From Lithodes maja (taxonomy: Eukaryota > Arthropoda > Malacostraca > Decapoda > Lithodidae), in contig JBAKBP010004438.1 in assembly GCA_037953745.1 (NCBI GenBank), positions 1 through 64,000 of the forward strand: a stretch of 64,000 nucleotides of DNA, given 5' to 3'. The first letter of the stretch is position 1, and every line of letters starts with the position of its first letter. Below are positions 10,208 through 21,720 of the stretch, piece after piece. Both the position numbers and the translations under genes were made by a program. The notes below the pieces were generated by a model, which saw only the letters and a program-made list of their open reading frames with translations, did no database searches and was not told the DNA's origin.

Positions 10208-10936
10208 ACAACACTGTATAATCAAATAAAAAATAAAAACAAAAACAAATTACCTGAAAAACTCTTCTGGTTGGTGATAAATTTGTATCAAAATACGTTT
10301 TTTTCCAGTTTCTGCGTCTGCTGAACTATCCAAAAACATGGGTTTAATGTTATTTTAATACTACAAATTTTGTTGATATATTTGAAGATAAATAATGAAT
10401 CTATATGCTCTAAAGATCATAAGAAAATTTGTTTGATAATTATCCCGAATAGACTCGCAGCGTTATTATACATAATTTATTAGGGAAAGTGAAGCTCTAT
10501 GGAATCCTTATAATATACTCACATAGATTCCGTTGTGGTAGAATAGTTTTGATAAGTTTTGTAACTCTCGATTATGTCGATAAAAATAGAGTCCCGCGCG
10601 TAAACAAACTCTTCTTCTTCACTCCCTCAATCTTGAGAGCTCCGCTACGGACGTGTTCGCAATGGAGTACACTCGCTACGGTAAAGTGTTATGTTTTACA
10701 AAGATGTTACTGTATGTCTAATATACACATTTGCAACATTACATTGTGCTTGTATTTATGTTTCATAGTTTTCCCGGTATTTGTTCAATCCTTTCTGGCA
10801 TTTTTCTTTCCCATTTCCCTTGTAGTTTTAGTATTATTACATATATTTGCTCTTGCGCACGAATCGGCGCATATTGTTGCCATTCCTTCTCTCAGCTGAC
10901 AGAAACGTCAAACAGCCCGGCAGATTTGTAACTGTC
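10208..10936. other. AT-rich stretch without a supported gene
   Basis: A 136-aa frame (10489-10899) here is hydrophobic and shows no domain I recognise. A short segment around 10411 (GCTCTAAAGATCAT) recurs at 12630, so part of this stretch is repetitive. It could be the 5' flank of the transposase fragment that follows. Confidence 0.4.
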
Positions 10937-11331
10937 ATGGCTGCTTGTGCAGGTTGTAGTCTCTCCTGTCAGAAATTGGGGGACATTTTGCGAACCAAGG
11001 AAGCTACATGGGATTTTCTTGTTCAGCATAAGTTAGTCTTGGCAACTGGTAAGTGTAGTACATGTAGCAGTGAATTGCAAGTGAGTGAAAATAGACAACA
11101 AAAGAAGTTTAGATGTGACAAACGGAATAAAGAATACGTTCACCATGCACTCAGAAAATCACGATGTAGGTACAGTATAATGTTAGTGCTGTGAAAGACA
11201 CATTCTTTGAAAATGCCCACATCCCCAAAGTCCTCAATATTGTGTATTGGTTCTGCATAAACAAATTACCTTATCAAGATGTAGTCCTTCAGTGCGATGT
11301 TGGCCTCAGTACGTTAGTTGACTGGTATTAA
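10937..11331 (+). pseudogene. Merlin/ISXO2-like transposase N-terminal fragment, frameshifted
   Basis: From the ATG at 10937 the frame reads a zinc-ribbon-like start (CSTCSSELQ, then FRCDKRNKEY) typical of the ISXO2/IS1595-like transposases found in arthropod Merlin elements. A shift near 11165-11190 moves the reading to another frame. That frame continues KDTFFENAHIPKVLNIVYW and LPYQDVVLQCDVGLSTLVDWY, then stops at 11329-11331. The helical region is recognisable, but the DDE catalytic core is absent. Family assignment rests on the zinc-ribbon plus FFENAHIP-type block, so it is good but not certain. The remnant is non-functional. Confidence 0.65.
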
Positions 11332-11350
11332 TACACCAAAAATCTGTCTA

Positions 11351-11735
11351 AAGATGTCAAATAGCGGGGGTGTGGGGGCGGCAGCCCCCACTCATAATAC
11401 TAGGTTAGGTTAGGTAAGGTTGTTAGGTTAGGCTAATGTCCTTTCAAAGGGGTATAGGCAGTTAGGCACCCATAATACCAAAAAGATGTCAAATAGCTGG
11501 GGTGTGGGGGCGGCAGCCCCCACCCATAATACTAGGTTAGGTTAGGTAAGGTTGTTAGGTTAGGCTAATGTCCTTTCAAAGGGGTATAGGCACCCATAAT
11601 ACTAGGTTAGGTTAGGTAAGGTTGTTAGGTTAGGCTAATGTCCTTTCAAAGGGCTATAGGCACCCATAATACTAGGTTTAGGTTAGGTAAGGTTGTTAGG
11701 TTAGCTAATGTCCTTTCAAAGGGGTATACGATAGT
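11351..11735. repeat. TTAGG-bearing cassette repeated four times
   Basis: Four successive segments share ATAATACTAGGTTAGG, GGTAAGGTTG and GGCTAATGTCCTTTCAAAGG. The first two also carry GGGGGCGGCAGCCCCC, a short GC-rich hairpin. A further copy lies at 13490-13575. The TTAGG pieces are embedded in a larger unit and are not a simple telomeric array. Confidence 0.85.
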
Positions 11736-11814
11736 AAACACTAGGATAGCCTATACCTGGTCAGAGGGAAGAAGAAGAGTCCTGGTGTAATCTCCTTGAA
11801 TGTTACCATAAAAA

Positions 11815-12275
11815 GTGACCCTTTGTGTCTCTGATATTAATGCAAAATCCGAGCCAAGTTTGGACAAAACTTTGCTTGCATATTTTCAAAGTTACCTTTT
11901 GTGTCTATGAAATTATGGAAACTCCAAGGACCGAGCCAACTTTGGACACAACTTGGCTCGGATTTTTAGAAAATGCTCTTTTGAGTCTCTGAAATTATGG
12001 ACAATCCGAGCCAACTTTCGACAAAACTTGGCTCGGATTTTTAGAAAATGCTCTTTTGAGTCTCTGAAATTATTGAAAATCCGAGCCAACTTTCGACAAA
12101 ACTTGGCTCGGATTTTTAGAAAATGCTCTTTTCAGTGTCTGAAAGTATGCAAAATCCGAGCCAACTTTCGACAAAACTTGGCTCGGATTTTTAGAAAATG
12201 CTCTTTTCAGTGTCTGAAATTATTGAAAATCCGAGCCAAGTTTCGACAAAACTTGGCTCGGATTTCGGAAAAGTG
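11815..12275. repeat. 75-bp hairpin satellite
   Basis: The 5-mer GCTCG of the motif TTGGCTCGGAT recurs at 11956, 12031, 12106, 12181 and 12256, an exact 75-bp period, with one degenerate unit before. Each unit contains ATCCGAGCCAA and TTGGCTCGGAT about a dozen bases apart, so each can form a hairpin with an 11-bp stem. The 127-aa frame across the array is a by-product of the period being a multiple of three. Confidence 0.95.
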
Positions 12276-12540
12276 GCATTTTTGGCATTTCACACATTCC
12301 TATTCTTCATTATTTTACTACAGTATATTACTTTAACCCCACATTTTCCCTGATCTTCATAGCCCTCCCCACTATCGGGGAGAGTTATCTTAAGATTGTT
12401 GGATAATGGGGTTATATAGGGTTTCTCCCACAGTGGAATTATAACTAATAGCATCAAAACTACCATTGCCAAAAAAAATTGGCCAAAAAAACTCTCAAAT
12501 AAGGCTGCAAGTCTTTTCAAGAAAATTACCATTTGTTTTA

Positions 12541-12745
12541 ACCCTCGGCAAAACCTAATAAAAAAAGTATGGTACTAAAATGTCTTTTTCGTAACAAGGT
12601 TGTCAATACGGTACTTTCAGTCATCGATAGCTCTAAAGATCATATGAAAATGTGTTAAACCCTCGGAAAAACCTAATTTAAAAGTATGGTACTAAAATTT
12701 AATTTTCGTAACAAGGTTGTCAATACGGTACTTTCCCGTTATCAA
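12541..12745. repeat. Tandem duplication of about 118 bp
   Basis: Two adjacent copies start ACCCTCGG (12541 and about 12659), contain AGTATGGTACTAAAAT and TTCGTAACAAGGTTGTCAAT, and end near GGTACTTTC. The sequence has no coding potential. Confidence 0.85.
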
Positions 12746-12844
12746 TGTACAATCAAGCTGAAGATTGCAGAGTAAACACCATAGACTTCATCGACTTTTC
12801 TTTCACCTTCGTATAATCGACAGCCAATTTTTTTTATTTTTTTA

Positions 12845-13329
12845 TTAACCTCTGAAGTGCGCACGGGGGTAAATGAAAACGTCCCCCTGTGCTGACGTAT
12901 TTGAGGTTTTTCGTCACTAAAATATTCATTGTACCATTAATAGCATTAATAATTATCCATATGCGCCTATTATGGGTTGATTATAAAGGTATTAACCTGA
13001 AACAACAATAAAACGAGTGAAAACAGCGTTTGGATGGTCAAAATCGGAGATATAGCCCGCGAGTTGTATAATCTATGGGTGAGGCAAACTCCTTTCCCGC
13101 CAATTTCCCCCAAGGCCACTGAGACACAGTCGATCGATACTCTCTCTCTCTCTCTTGCACTCGATGGCCATCAGTGATGACAACACCCTGCTTGCAACTC
13201 GCTAATGTTAGCACGAAAATATACCTCAGAATAAGGGAATAATAGGGAAAATAGGTGATAACTGAGGAATAGGAGGAAAGTGGGGAAGGAGGGGAGGTAG
13301 AGGACTGAGATTTTGCATGGCCCAGGGGC

Positions 13330-13378
<49 letters not shown>

Positions 13379-13476
13379 GATGTAAAAAGTTGATTTTTAG
13401 TTTTACTTACTCCAGAGAGTCTTCCCGCAGTCCGCCGGCCGAACTCTAAAGAGTCTTCCCGCAGTTCCCGGGTTAA
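12845..13476 (-). mobile_element. TTAA MITE, piggyBac-derived family, copy 1
   Basis: TTAA at 12845-12848 and 13473-13476 flank a 624-bp member of the family described under piggyBac B. The minus-strand start is at right (CCCGGGAACTGCGGGAAG) and the other end reads CCTCTGAAGTGCGCAC. Inside are the family's (AG)n microsatellite, a CGATCGAT motif and a 40-odd-base A run (about 13330-13373). There is no coding capacity. Confidence 0.9.
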
Positions 13477-13489
13477 GGGATTAGTACTC

Positions 13490-14020
13490 AACCAGCGGGG
13501 GTGTGGGGGCAGCAGCCCCCACCCATAATACTAGGTTAGGTTAGGTAAGGTTGTTAGGTTAGGCTAATGTATTTTCAAATCACTATCGGGGAGCGAGCGT
13601 GTCTCAACATCGATCGATAGGCCTAATGGGGAAAATAGGTTTTCCCGAGATTTCTAATTACAGTAATTACAAACACTATATATTGATGCAAATGACCAAT
13701 TTTGTTTATAAAAAACACTCGGGAAAATTTGTGGTATTAAAATAACATTTTTCCAAAACATGCTAAAAGGCGTGTTTTGAAGGGTGGAGGTGGTGGGGGT
13801 AGTGGGGGAGAGGTAGTATAACTGTAGATTTAGGCCTACCCTAAAAAAAAAATAAACAAAAAAATAGGCTAGCCTAGCCTAAAGCCAAGAAAAAAAAATC
13901 CGGTGGATACAAAGTAGCCTAGGCTATATAGCAATGAAGCATAACATGATAGGAACCCAAAACTACCATTAGAAATGAGATCCCAGCTGTCCGGGTTGTC
14001 TTCAATTTTTACCGTATTTT
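13490..14020. repeat. TTAGG cassette plus inverted copy of 3060-3350
   Basis: Positions 13490-13575 repeat the cassette of 11351-11735. Positions 13808-14020 are the reverse complement of 3060-3350, including the GTAGTATAACTGTAGATTTA edge, but lack the TTAGG foldback present there. The rest up to the DIRS element at 14490 is AT-rich and shows no gene. Confidence 0.75.
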
Positions 14021-14489
14021 TATATCCAAAGGCATCCGCATAGTGTAAACAAGGTGGGCGGTACACCCGGTAACTACATTCTTGCCGTAAAATTCTAGGC
14101 TAGGGCTACCAATATTTATAATAAGGCACCGAGCCTTTTCCCTATAATTATCGTAGCCCTAACAGATTCCAAAAATAAAAACCCTAGGAGTTTAGGGACA
14201 TTAAAATGTATTTTTTCCGTAGACTAGGCCCAGGGCCTAGCCTACTCCCCTGAGGCAGAAGCACTTCAAGGTAAATTCATGCCATTGCAAATACATTTTT
14301 ACCTAATGTGGTGCGACTCGTACATAGCCTATTGTCCCAAAAAATGTAGGGTAGCCTAAGGCTCAAGTCTAAAGAATTAAGCTTATTATCTTCATAAGTT
14401 AATTTAATAACCTTCATAGTAGCCTAGGCCTAATACTTCTGCATTCACAGTAGCCTAATACTTCTGGATAAGCCAAGGGCTAGGCTTTA

Positions 14490-14790
14490 AATTTGTTAGT
14501 AGTCTTGGCAAATCCAACGTCAAGGCTATTAACCTAATTGCAATGACGACTTGTCTATTTTGACTGCTATGTCGTCATTCCAACCGCGGTTAAAAAGAAA
14601 ACGTCTAGAGTCTACTCCTTATCTTGCTCTAGGAGACGTTGTACATTAACCAAAACTACCACCGAAGGTGAAAAAAGCATAGAAGAGAAGAAAAAGGGGT
14701 TTACCTTAGTTACCGCTTAAGGCCCATCCCGTGTTCCGTCATGTGCAGATCACTGTCGAACGTGCGCATGAGCGACCCTCTCTTGTTATC
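14490..14790 (+). repeat. DIRS-A left inverted terminal repeat
   Basis: The segment from AATTTGTTAGTAGTCTTGG to ...CTCTCTTGTTATC reappears reverse-complemented at 22339-22640. The stretches I compared base by base, such as CGTGCGCATGAGCGACCC, are identical. Confidence 0.92.
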
Positions 14791-15770
14791 ATTTTTTCAC
14801 GCGCCTCCATTGATTGAGTCCGCTTTTGTTGTGCTCCTTCAATTCACCCTGTTTTAGGTTTGTTTCGGCTTTTCTGGCCTTCTTTTTGCTAGACAGATGT
14901 TACGTGATCTAGGACACACCTAAATGGGCTCCTTAGTGTGTTTAATGGAGACGCGTGTGGAAATAGCTACCGAAGGTACGGGGGCGCTTGGCGTTCCCCG
15001 TCTATATGTTTTCATTCTTTCTCTTTTCATATTCTTTTTTCCTGTTAGTCTGGGCATAGTTTAGCTTTTAGCTTCGATTAGCCTAGCTTGTTTATCATTC
15101 AGGTATTGCTATGCCCTTATGAGTTCTCATTTTTTTCATAGCCTAGGTGTACAGTTGGTTCACAATCTGAGATTTCGTGGTGGCGGTGCTGTTTGTAGGT
15201 TTGTGTCAGCCGCATAACTAGCGTTTATTCCCGAGTCCCCCCTTTCGAGCCTTCACTGTGTCTCAAGGGCCTGGGCGCTTAGTGGTTCGTGATACCCAGA
15301 GGTACCCCACGGGGGCCTCTCCCTCACTCCACAGGGTTTTTTCGCCCCTGACACATTCTCTACTCGCGGCTAGGCCACCCTTTTTCTCACCAGTTTCATT
15401 ACTGGTTTTTTGTGTTTCCCTTCCTGTTTTCACCTCCATCCTTTCATAACTTTTGCCCAATCCTGGGGTACCCCACGGGGGCCCCTGTTGTGCCAAACCA
15501 CCCAACCTGCCACTTCTCCTCATGGGCTTTGCTCTATCTCTGTGGGTTGGGTGGTTCCCAGGGGATGTGCCTCCTCTCCCCTGGTGTGCCTTCCTTGCCT
15601 CTCCCTTGACCGGTCGAGTCAGGATATTATCAAGGAAGACACTGCTCAGCTAGATGGTCACGGTCATCTTCGCTTGGAGTTCATAAGGAGTTGACGCTTG
15701 TTTGCCGGCCTTTTTTGGTTTTCCTAGACGCCCCTCTCACTTGTTCGGCACCGGGCCCTCTTGGCAGGTC

Positions 15771-15913
15771 CCGCAAATTTGCGGTGTGCTCGATTCGGCC
15801 CTCTGGGTCGTTTCGGCTCCCCGCAAATTTGCGGAGATCGCTGGGGGGTCGCGTGACGATGTGGGGGGTTTGTGTCGGTACGGATCTACCTCCATTGGCC
15901 CGCAAATTTGCGG
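15771..15913. promoter_or_regulatory. Three copies of palindrome CCGCAAATTTGCGG
   Basis: A perfect 14-bp palindrome occurs at 15771-15784, 15821-15834 and 15900-15913, each flanked by unrelated sequence. It lies in the 5' part of DIRS-A upstream of the recognisable reverse transcriptase. Repeated perfect dyads suggest binding sites for a dimeric protein or a repeated regulatory or encapsidation signal. The role is unknown. Confidence 0.6.
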
Positions 15914-16556
15914 TTATAGTTGGCTTTCACTGTTGACCCTTTTTTGTGTCATATTGTTGCCTGATACTATATTGGTGTATGCACTTTCCTGGTGTTATAG
16001 GCCCTGCATATAAGATGTTGAGTGGTGGTTAACACTTTCTCCATCTTTGCAGGTTCTGCTGGTGCTCTTCCGCCTCGGCCGCCCTCCTCACCTACCTCTG
16101 TGCTCCCGGTTTAGGGTGAGTACAGATGCCTGTTTGCATGTGTGTTCCTGTTTCCCCATGCTCCTTCCCTGGTTCTTCTTGGACATTCTCTACACTTACA
16201 CCTTCGACGTGCTGCTTCTGGTGTGTGTTCTTCTCGTGCTGGTCGGCTGCTTTGCTTTCGCCTTGGTTGTCGCTCCCCGTGCTTGGTGAGCCACATGTCC
16301 TGCTTGCGCCACTCGCTCTTTGTGTCCTCTACGGCCTACCTCCCTGCTCTGTGTGGCCCGTGTCTGGCCCTGGTGGTTGTGCTGCTCCATGGCCCTGGTT
16401 CCTCGGCGGTGGCTGTGGCCTCTGCTTCCCTTCCGTCGGTGTGGCCGATGGTCTCCCGCCACATTGGGCCTGTGGGCCGCCGTTCCCCGGCTTTTGTTGC
16501 CGCCCGGTTCCGCGTCACCCTGGGTATCCCTGACCCGACTGCCGGCCGTTCACCCC

Positions 16557-16798
16557 AGCCCGTAGCCTCGTAGGTGGCGCTCTCGTCTCACTCGCGAGGG
16601 GTCGGGGGTTCCCTCCCAGACCGGGCGGTGCCGAATTGGGCTTGTCTCCTTTCATGTGTTAGCCTCAGTTCACCTAGCTGTAAATAGGTACCTGGAATTC
16701 GTGGACGACGTTGTGCCGTCCCATCTGGGGTTGGCACACATGGTACAAGGCGGGCTGGGTATCATATGGTTCCCCTACGCTACTGGTCAACCTAAGCC
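16557..16798 (+). mobile_element. tRNA-derived SINE, copy 2, inside DIRS-A
   Basis: The segment matches the SINE at 2690-2932 in the opposite orientation. It has a degenerate A box (GTAGCCTCGTAGGTGGCGC), the CTCGTCTCAC anticodon-arm remnant, a GGGGGTTCC B-box remnant and the shared body through TAAATAGGTACCTGGAAT to CCTAAGCC. It disrupts the 5' region of the DIRS element. Confidence 0.88.
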
Positions 16799-19109
16799 TC
16801 CACGCTCTCGCTCGCCTCGCTCCTGCCCCTCGTCGTCCTCCTGTTCGCCTTGACGTCGCCCGTCGCCCTCGTCTTGGTTCTCGCCCTGAGGCCGGGGTTA
16901 GCGGCTCTGCTCCTATGCGCCCTCCCCTGGCCTCTACGGATAGGGGCTCTCCTCCCTTCCGCCCGCTTTCCTAGCCCAGACGACTTCCTCTTCCGTTGTC
17001 CTCTCCGCACGCGGTTGTTCGTGCTGTCGCTGGCCCTCTGCTCCCTCCTACACTGTCCAGGAGGGTCCGCCTGGGTGTCGTTGCTTCTCCTCCTTCACCT
17101 GCTTCAGTGCCTCTTCTTCCTTCACGGTCTCGTCCCGCGGTGGGGGTCCCTCCCTCCTCCGCCTCGGTGTCGGGCCGCCCTGTTCTCTCAGCCCCGGGGG
17201 TCCTTGCTCTGTTTCCCCCTGCGGCTCCTTCTGGCCTCCTTTCACCCGGCCAGCCTTCCCCCTCCCGTCGTCCTGCTCCTCCTCCTTCTTCTCTTCCTGC
17301 CCTTCACTTCCCGTCTCGCCTGGGGGGTACCCCTCCTCTTGCCTCGGTGAGGCTTCGGGGTCCCCCTTTTCTCGGGTGCTGTCGTGTCGCTGGAAGAGGG
17401 GGATGGTGCTGTTTCCCCCTCGGCCGTTCGTGTTCGGGGACGGGTCCCTCTACGGCGACGCGGCCGTCGTCGCTCGCCTTCCTTGGGCCGCGACGCTGCT
17501 GGTTCGTGTCGTGGGTCTCGCTCCCGCTCACGCTTGTCCCTGCGGACCGACCCTTCTGGGTGGGGGGGGGGTGGGGGGGGTCGCCTCTCTCGGTTCGATT
17601 GTTGGCTTTGCGGGACTGGGTTGTGTCACGCTTCGACGGGTGCTTGGCGTCGTTGGCCGCCTCCCTCTTCTCGCGCTTCTTGGCGGTGCCTCCCCCTCAG
17701 CGCCTCGCCTTTCCTACCCCTGCTACGGTCCCGCTCCCTTCTGCAGGCCTCCGCTCTGGTCAGACTTCAGCCGCACTGACCTCCTTCCGGCTGTTCAGTC
17801 CCTGGCTGTGTTGACGGGTCTGTCCTCCTATGGGACGGGTTTGTGCGGCACCGGTACGCCTGGCTTCGCCGTCATGCTCGGTCGCCCTCTCCCCTTGGAG
17901 GCCTGGTTTGCTGTGGCCTTCGCCTTCACACCGTTCCGTCGACGGCTCTCCTTCGGTCCCTCCCTTAGGTTACTCGCCTTGACGTTGGACTGGGGTCGTC
18001 CCTGCTTTTGCCTCCTCTTGTGTCTGTCGGCAGGTTGGCCGGCGCGTTCTGGTCCTGGATGGGCGCGCCCATTCTTGAACTTTGTTCTATTGCTACCCCG
18101 TTCTTCTCTCCCCCGGATCAGGCCTCTGTCGCCACGGTTTTTCCCTTGCGACGGTGGGTGACGGACTTCTTGTCTTGTCTTTCGGTTCCCTCCAGCCGTC
18201 TGTTCCCGCCTGCGGCTTTTCGGGGCGTCTGCGCCAGGCGCTCTTCGCGAGGGTTTGGACCGCGTTCTGCGGGTCCGCCTTCGGCTCGCGGTGTCTTTGG
18301 TTCCCGAGCTGCAGGCGGTTTTGTGCGCGGCAACTCGGCGCCGCCCGACAGTGCGGTCCTCGTTCTGCCGGCCGGCCCCCTTGGATATTCGTCAGGGTTT
18401 GTTGTACTCTGCGCTACATACGTCGGGGTTGTTTCAGCTGGTTGCTTGGGTATGCTCGCTTCTCTGGCGGCGGCCCCTGCTTCCGACACGCGACGACGCG
18501 CTGTGTCATTGCGTTCCCTGCTTCCGTCACGCACCGTCGTGCTGTGTCGCACGCGGGGTCTTCTCAGTCCCTTCCTTCTGCCGGTCCTCTTCGGGGTGCT
18601 GCTACACGTGCTGCCGCCTTGCGCGGCCGCAGGACTGGGACGTTGCAGGCCAGTGCGTCGATTCCGCCTCGCCCTTCTGTTCTTGCCCCTTTTCATCCCC
18701 GCTGTGTCGGGGCTGGCCGTCCTTCCACTTCTGGCCGCCCTTCGACGTGGTCTGCCCCGCGCCGGCCTGGGGTTGGGGGGGGGGGGTAGAGGTCGACGTG
18801 GTGCTCGTGCCCGCACGGCCCGTACCGAGGGTACCTCCGCGTCAACACAATGTGTAGTTCTCTGGGTCGGCCTCCTTGTTCTCCTTCTCGCCTGGCCGAC
18901 CGGGTCGCTCCCCTCCTCTCGGGTGCTCCCTCGGGTTGTTTTTGCCCTTGCACCCCTCGGTTGCCGCGAGGGACATTGGGGGCGGCGGGTTGCGCGGTGG
19001 GGTCTCCCCTGGTGGTGGGCGTCTCGACCCCCTTTCCGCTCTTGTCACCGCCGCCGGCCCTTCTCTTCGGACGTGGCCCACGTGCTCCCTTCCATGCCCG
19101 AGCTGGGTA

Positions 19110-20330
19110 GCGTCGAGGGGGTTGATCGCCGGTCGCCCGGTTTTCCTCTCCCGTGTCTTTCTGGTCCCGTCGAACTGCGGCGCGATGCGACCGTTGGTGG
19201 TTCTGTCGGCCCTCAACGGGCGCGTCCTGCTCACTCGGTTTCGGATGCTGCCGGTACCCCTGGTACGCCTGGGCCTGTGCCCTCCAGGATGCGTCTTGGC
19301 TCGTTCCTCTCCATCCTCTCTTCCAGCGATTCTTGGCCGTTCGGACTTCCGCTCGTGTGTTCCTGTTCGCCGGCCTTCCCTTCGGTCTCCACATCGCGCC
19401 GCGGCTCTTCTCCGCACATGTGGGGCAGGCTCTGGGTCCTCTCCTCAGGAGCGGGCTCCAGCTCCTGTTTTCCTTGGCCGACTGGTTGGTTGTTTCCGAA
19501 GCCCTCGGCCTGTGCGTTGGCGCCGCCCTCACAGTCGTTCGCACCGTCGCACGGTTAGGGTTCCCCTTTTGGTGTTCCCGTTTCACGCTTGACCCCGTCG
19601 CGTGTCGTGCCATGGGTCGATCTCGCATGGGTTTTCTCCGGCGCTACGGTGACCCGGGGTCTGCCGACCGTGGTGCTCCTTCGGTGGACGGTCTTCGCCG
19701 TGTTGCACTCGGTCTCCCTCCTGGGGTGGCTCTGGGACTCGTTCGTGGGACTCGTTCGTGGGTTCGCTGCTTTGGGCCGCTCTGCCCCTTTCCGTAGGGT
19801 GCCTCTGGCTCCTCCGCCCTTCCTCATGGGCCCCGTGATGTTTCCGTTGCCCCTCTGGTTCGGCTCCTGCCGCTCCTGCGTCCCGTTCGCTGCCGCTTCG
19901 GTCTCTGGGTTGCTCCGGGCTCGCTCTCTGCGGCTGTGCCCTGGTCCGCCCCCCTCGCCGACGGTCTGGGTAGCCACAGATCCGTCGAGCGAGGTTGGGT
20001 GGGGTTCCCGATCGAACCTGGGCCGTCCACTTCCTGGCTGATGGGTGGGTCTCCCTCCCCTTACCCATCTATGCCCTCGGACTGTTGGTTCCTCAGTTCT
20101 TCCTGCGGGTCCCCGCGCTGGCCCTTCGGGGTCAGTCGGTGGCCTTCGGGTTAGACACTCAGACAGGCTGTCCCCTGTTTTCCTTCTGCGGGGGTTCCTC
20201 CAGGTCGTTGACTCTATTGGGGGTCTCGGTGGAGTTGTTCTTCCTCGCGGCCCGACACCCTTCTCCTTGCATGCCTCCTCCCTGCCCGGGCCGGCCACCC
20301 TGTGGGCGGCCGCCCTGTCGTGTGGGCAGG
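19110..20330 (+). pseudogene. DIRS-A reverse transcriptase and RNase H, frameshifted
   Basis: Pieces in different plus-strand frames line up with DIRS reverse transcriptase. GRPVFLSRVFLVPSNCG and LSALNGRVLLTRFRML (about 19110-19250) are followed in another frame by VPLHPLFQRFLAVR, VFLFAGLPFGLHIAPRLF and LADWLVVSEA (about 19290-19500). The last is the degenerate form of the catalytic YLDDWL block, with the first of the paired aspartates lost. A thumb-like WDSFVGLVRGF (about 19730-19770) follows. The RNase H part is recognisable from ALRGQSVAFGLD and GGSSRSLTLLGVS (about 20120-20230), then FFLAARH. At least three frame changes occur. The polymerase reaction is not possible from this copy as assembled. 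Confidence 0.82.
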
Positions 20331-20399
20331 GCGTTCTTGTTGAATGGGCGTTGCAACGGACTGTGTTCACCGACCTCGCGGCTTCCTGAGGTGTTCCGG

Positions 20400-21720
20400 A
20401 GGTCGCCTTGTTCGCATCGGGGGTGCCGCGCCAGTTGCCTTTGGACCTCTCCCTCCGGCCTCGCGCTCCGGGGAGGGTCCGGCCGCTTTCATGGTGGCCA
20501 GGTACGGGTGGCGGTCGATATCCATCTTTCCGCCCCCAGACGCGCTGTTGCTGTGCCCAGTCCTCGCCAGGCTGTGGCTGTGCCACGGCTGCGTCGGGCT
20601 CCTCGCGCCTCTGTGGCCGGCACGGGCTTGGTCCGCCCGGTTGCCGCGGTGGTGCCCGAGTCCGGTCCCTCTACCTGTCTCCGGCTTCCGCTTGGGCTCG
20701 GTTGGGGCCCTGCGGCCCTCGTTGGCCTTCGCATCGTGCTTGTTCATGTGGCACGGTGGCTCTCGGTCCCGGGCCGGGCCCTGACTGACCTCCTGCTGCG
20801 TTCCTGGCCGTCTTCTCCTTGGGGGCCTTCCGGGTCCAGCTGGAGGTCTTTTCCTAGGTGGCTACGGGCCACTCGCCTGCCTGTTGGCTCTCCTTCCCTC
20901 GTCCTCCGCTCCTTGTTTCACCTCTTCCGTACGCGTCACTTTCGAGTCGTCGCTATACGTCCCCGCTTGTCTGCCGTCCGGGGGGCTCTTTGGGTCCGTC
21001 GCTCGGCTGGTCGTTCTGACACAGGTGCTGGATTCCTTCCTGACGGCTGCCTTCAGGGATCGACCTCCTCCGCGCCAAGTCCCTCCGCAGTGGTTTCTGG
21101 GGCGGGCTCTGGTCCTTCTGGCTTCGCCCTCGTCTACGAGGGCCGCTACGCTGGTTCTGTTGCTCGGGCGTCCGCTCTTCCTTGTCGCTCTGGCCGCTGG
21201 GGTTCGGGTGTCTGCCCTAGCGGTATTGTCGTGGCCCCGGGACTGCGTGCGATTCTCCCCGTCCCTGCATGGCGTCTCGTTCGCCTCCTCCCCTCCTTTT
21301 GTTGCCACGCTTGGGAGGGCGGCCCCCGTCTTTCCGGCCTTTCGCCGTCCAGGCTTTCCGGCTTGGGCATCCTCGCCATGTGTGGTGCCCGGTGTCGGCC
21401 TTGCGCTCCTCTGTTGCGTCTGTGGCGCCGCCTTCGGGTCCTGCTGTGTGGGTGTCTCCTCGGACGGGTGGGTGGCTCTCGCAGGTGCAGTTGGGGCGCC
21501 GCGTTAGTCGGACCGTTCGTGCCCGTCGCCCTGTTTGTAGGGTTTCTGCGCACGATGTCAGATCCTTTGCTGCCTCCTTCCGGTTCCTGCCGCGTCGATC
21601 CTTACCTGCCTTCGCCTCTGCGGTTTTGTGGGTCTTCTATCAATTCCTTCATCTCCTCCTACCTCTCCGTGTCCAGTGTTCGACCCCCTCGGCTGGTGAT
21701 TGCTCTCGGGGGTCGTGTTT
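20400..21720 (+). pseudogene. DIRS-A connection region and tyrosine recombinase, frameshifted
   Basis: Downstream of RNase H, LFASGVPRQLPL and FPPPDALLLCPVLARL then LLAPLWPARAW (about 20408-20640) match the conserved DIRS segment between RNase H and recombinase. The recombinase follows: RPLFLVALAAGVRVSALAVL (about 21170-21230, with the first catalytic Arg in GVRVS) and, in another frame, SAHDVRSFAASF (about 21545-21580, His-x-x-Arg box). A WVFYQFLH-type stretch replaces the tyrosine region. Tyrosine recombinases of DIRS elements insert the circular cDNA. Multiple frame changes make this copy inactive as written. Some shifts fall at long homopolymers and could be assembly errors. Confidence 0.78.

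Noticed and set aside
11953..12336. 127-aa repetitive frame (ARIFRKCSFESLKL units).
   Set aside because: A by-product of the 75-bp satellite, whose period is a multiple of three; the units are hairpins.
16050..16115. Splice-like signals (TTTGCAG then GGGTGAGTACAG) that might mark an exon in the DIRS leader.
   Set aside because: One pair of consensus-like sites with a short interval and no supporting frame is expected by chance.
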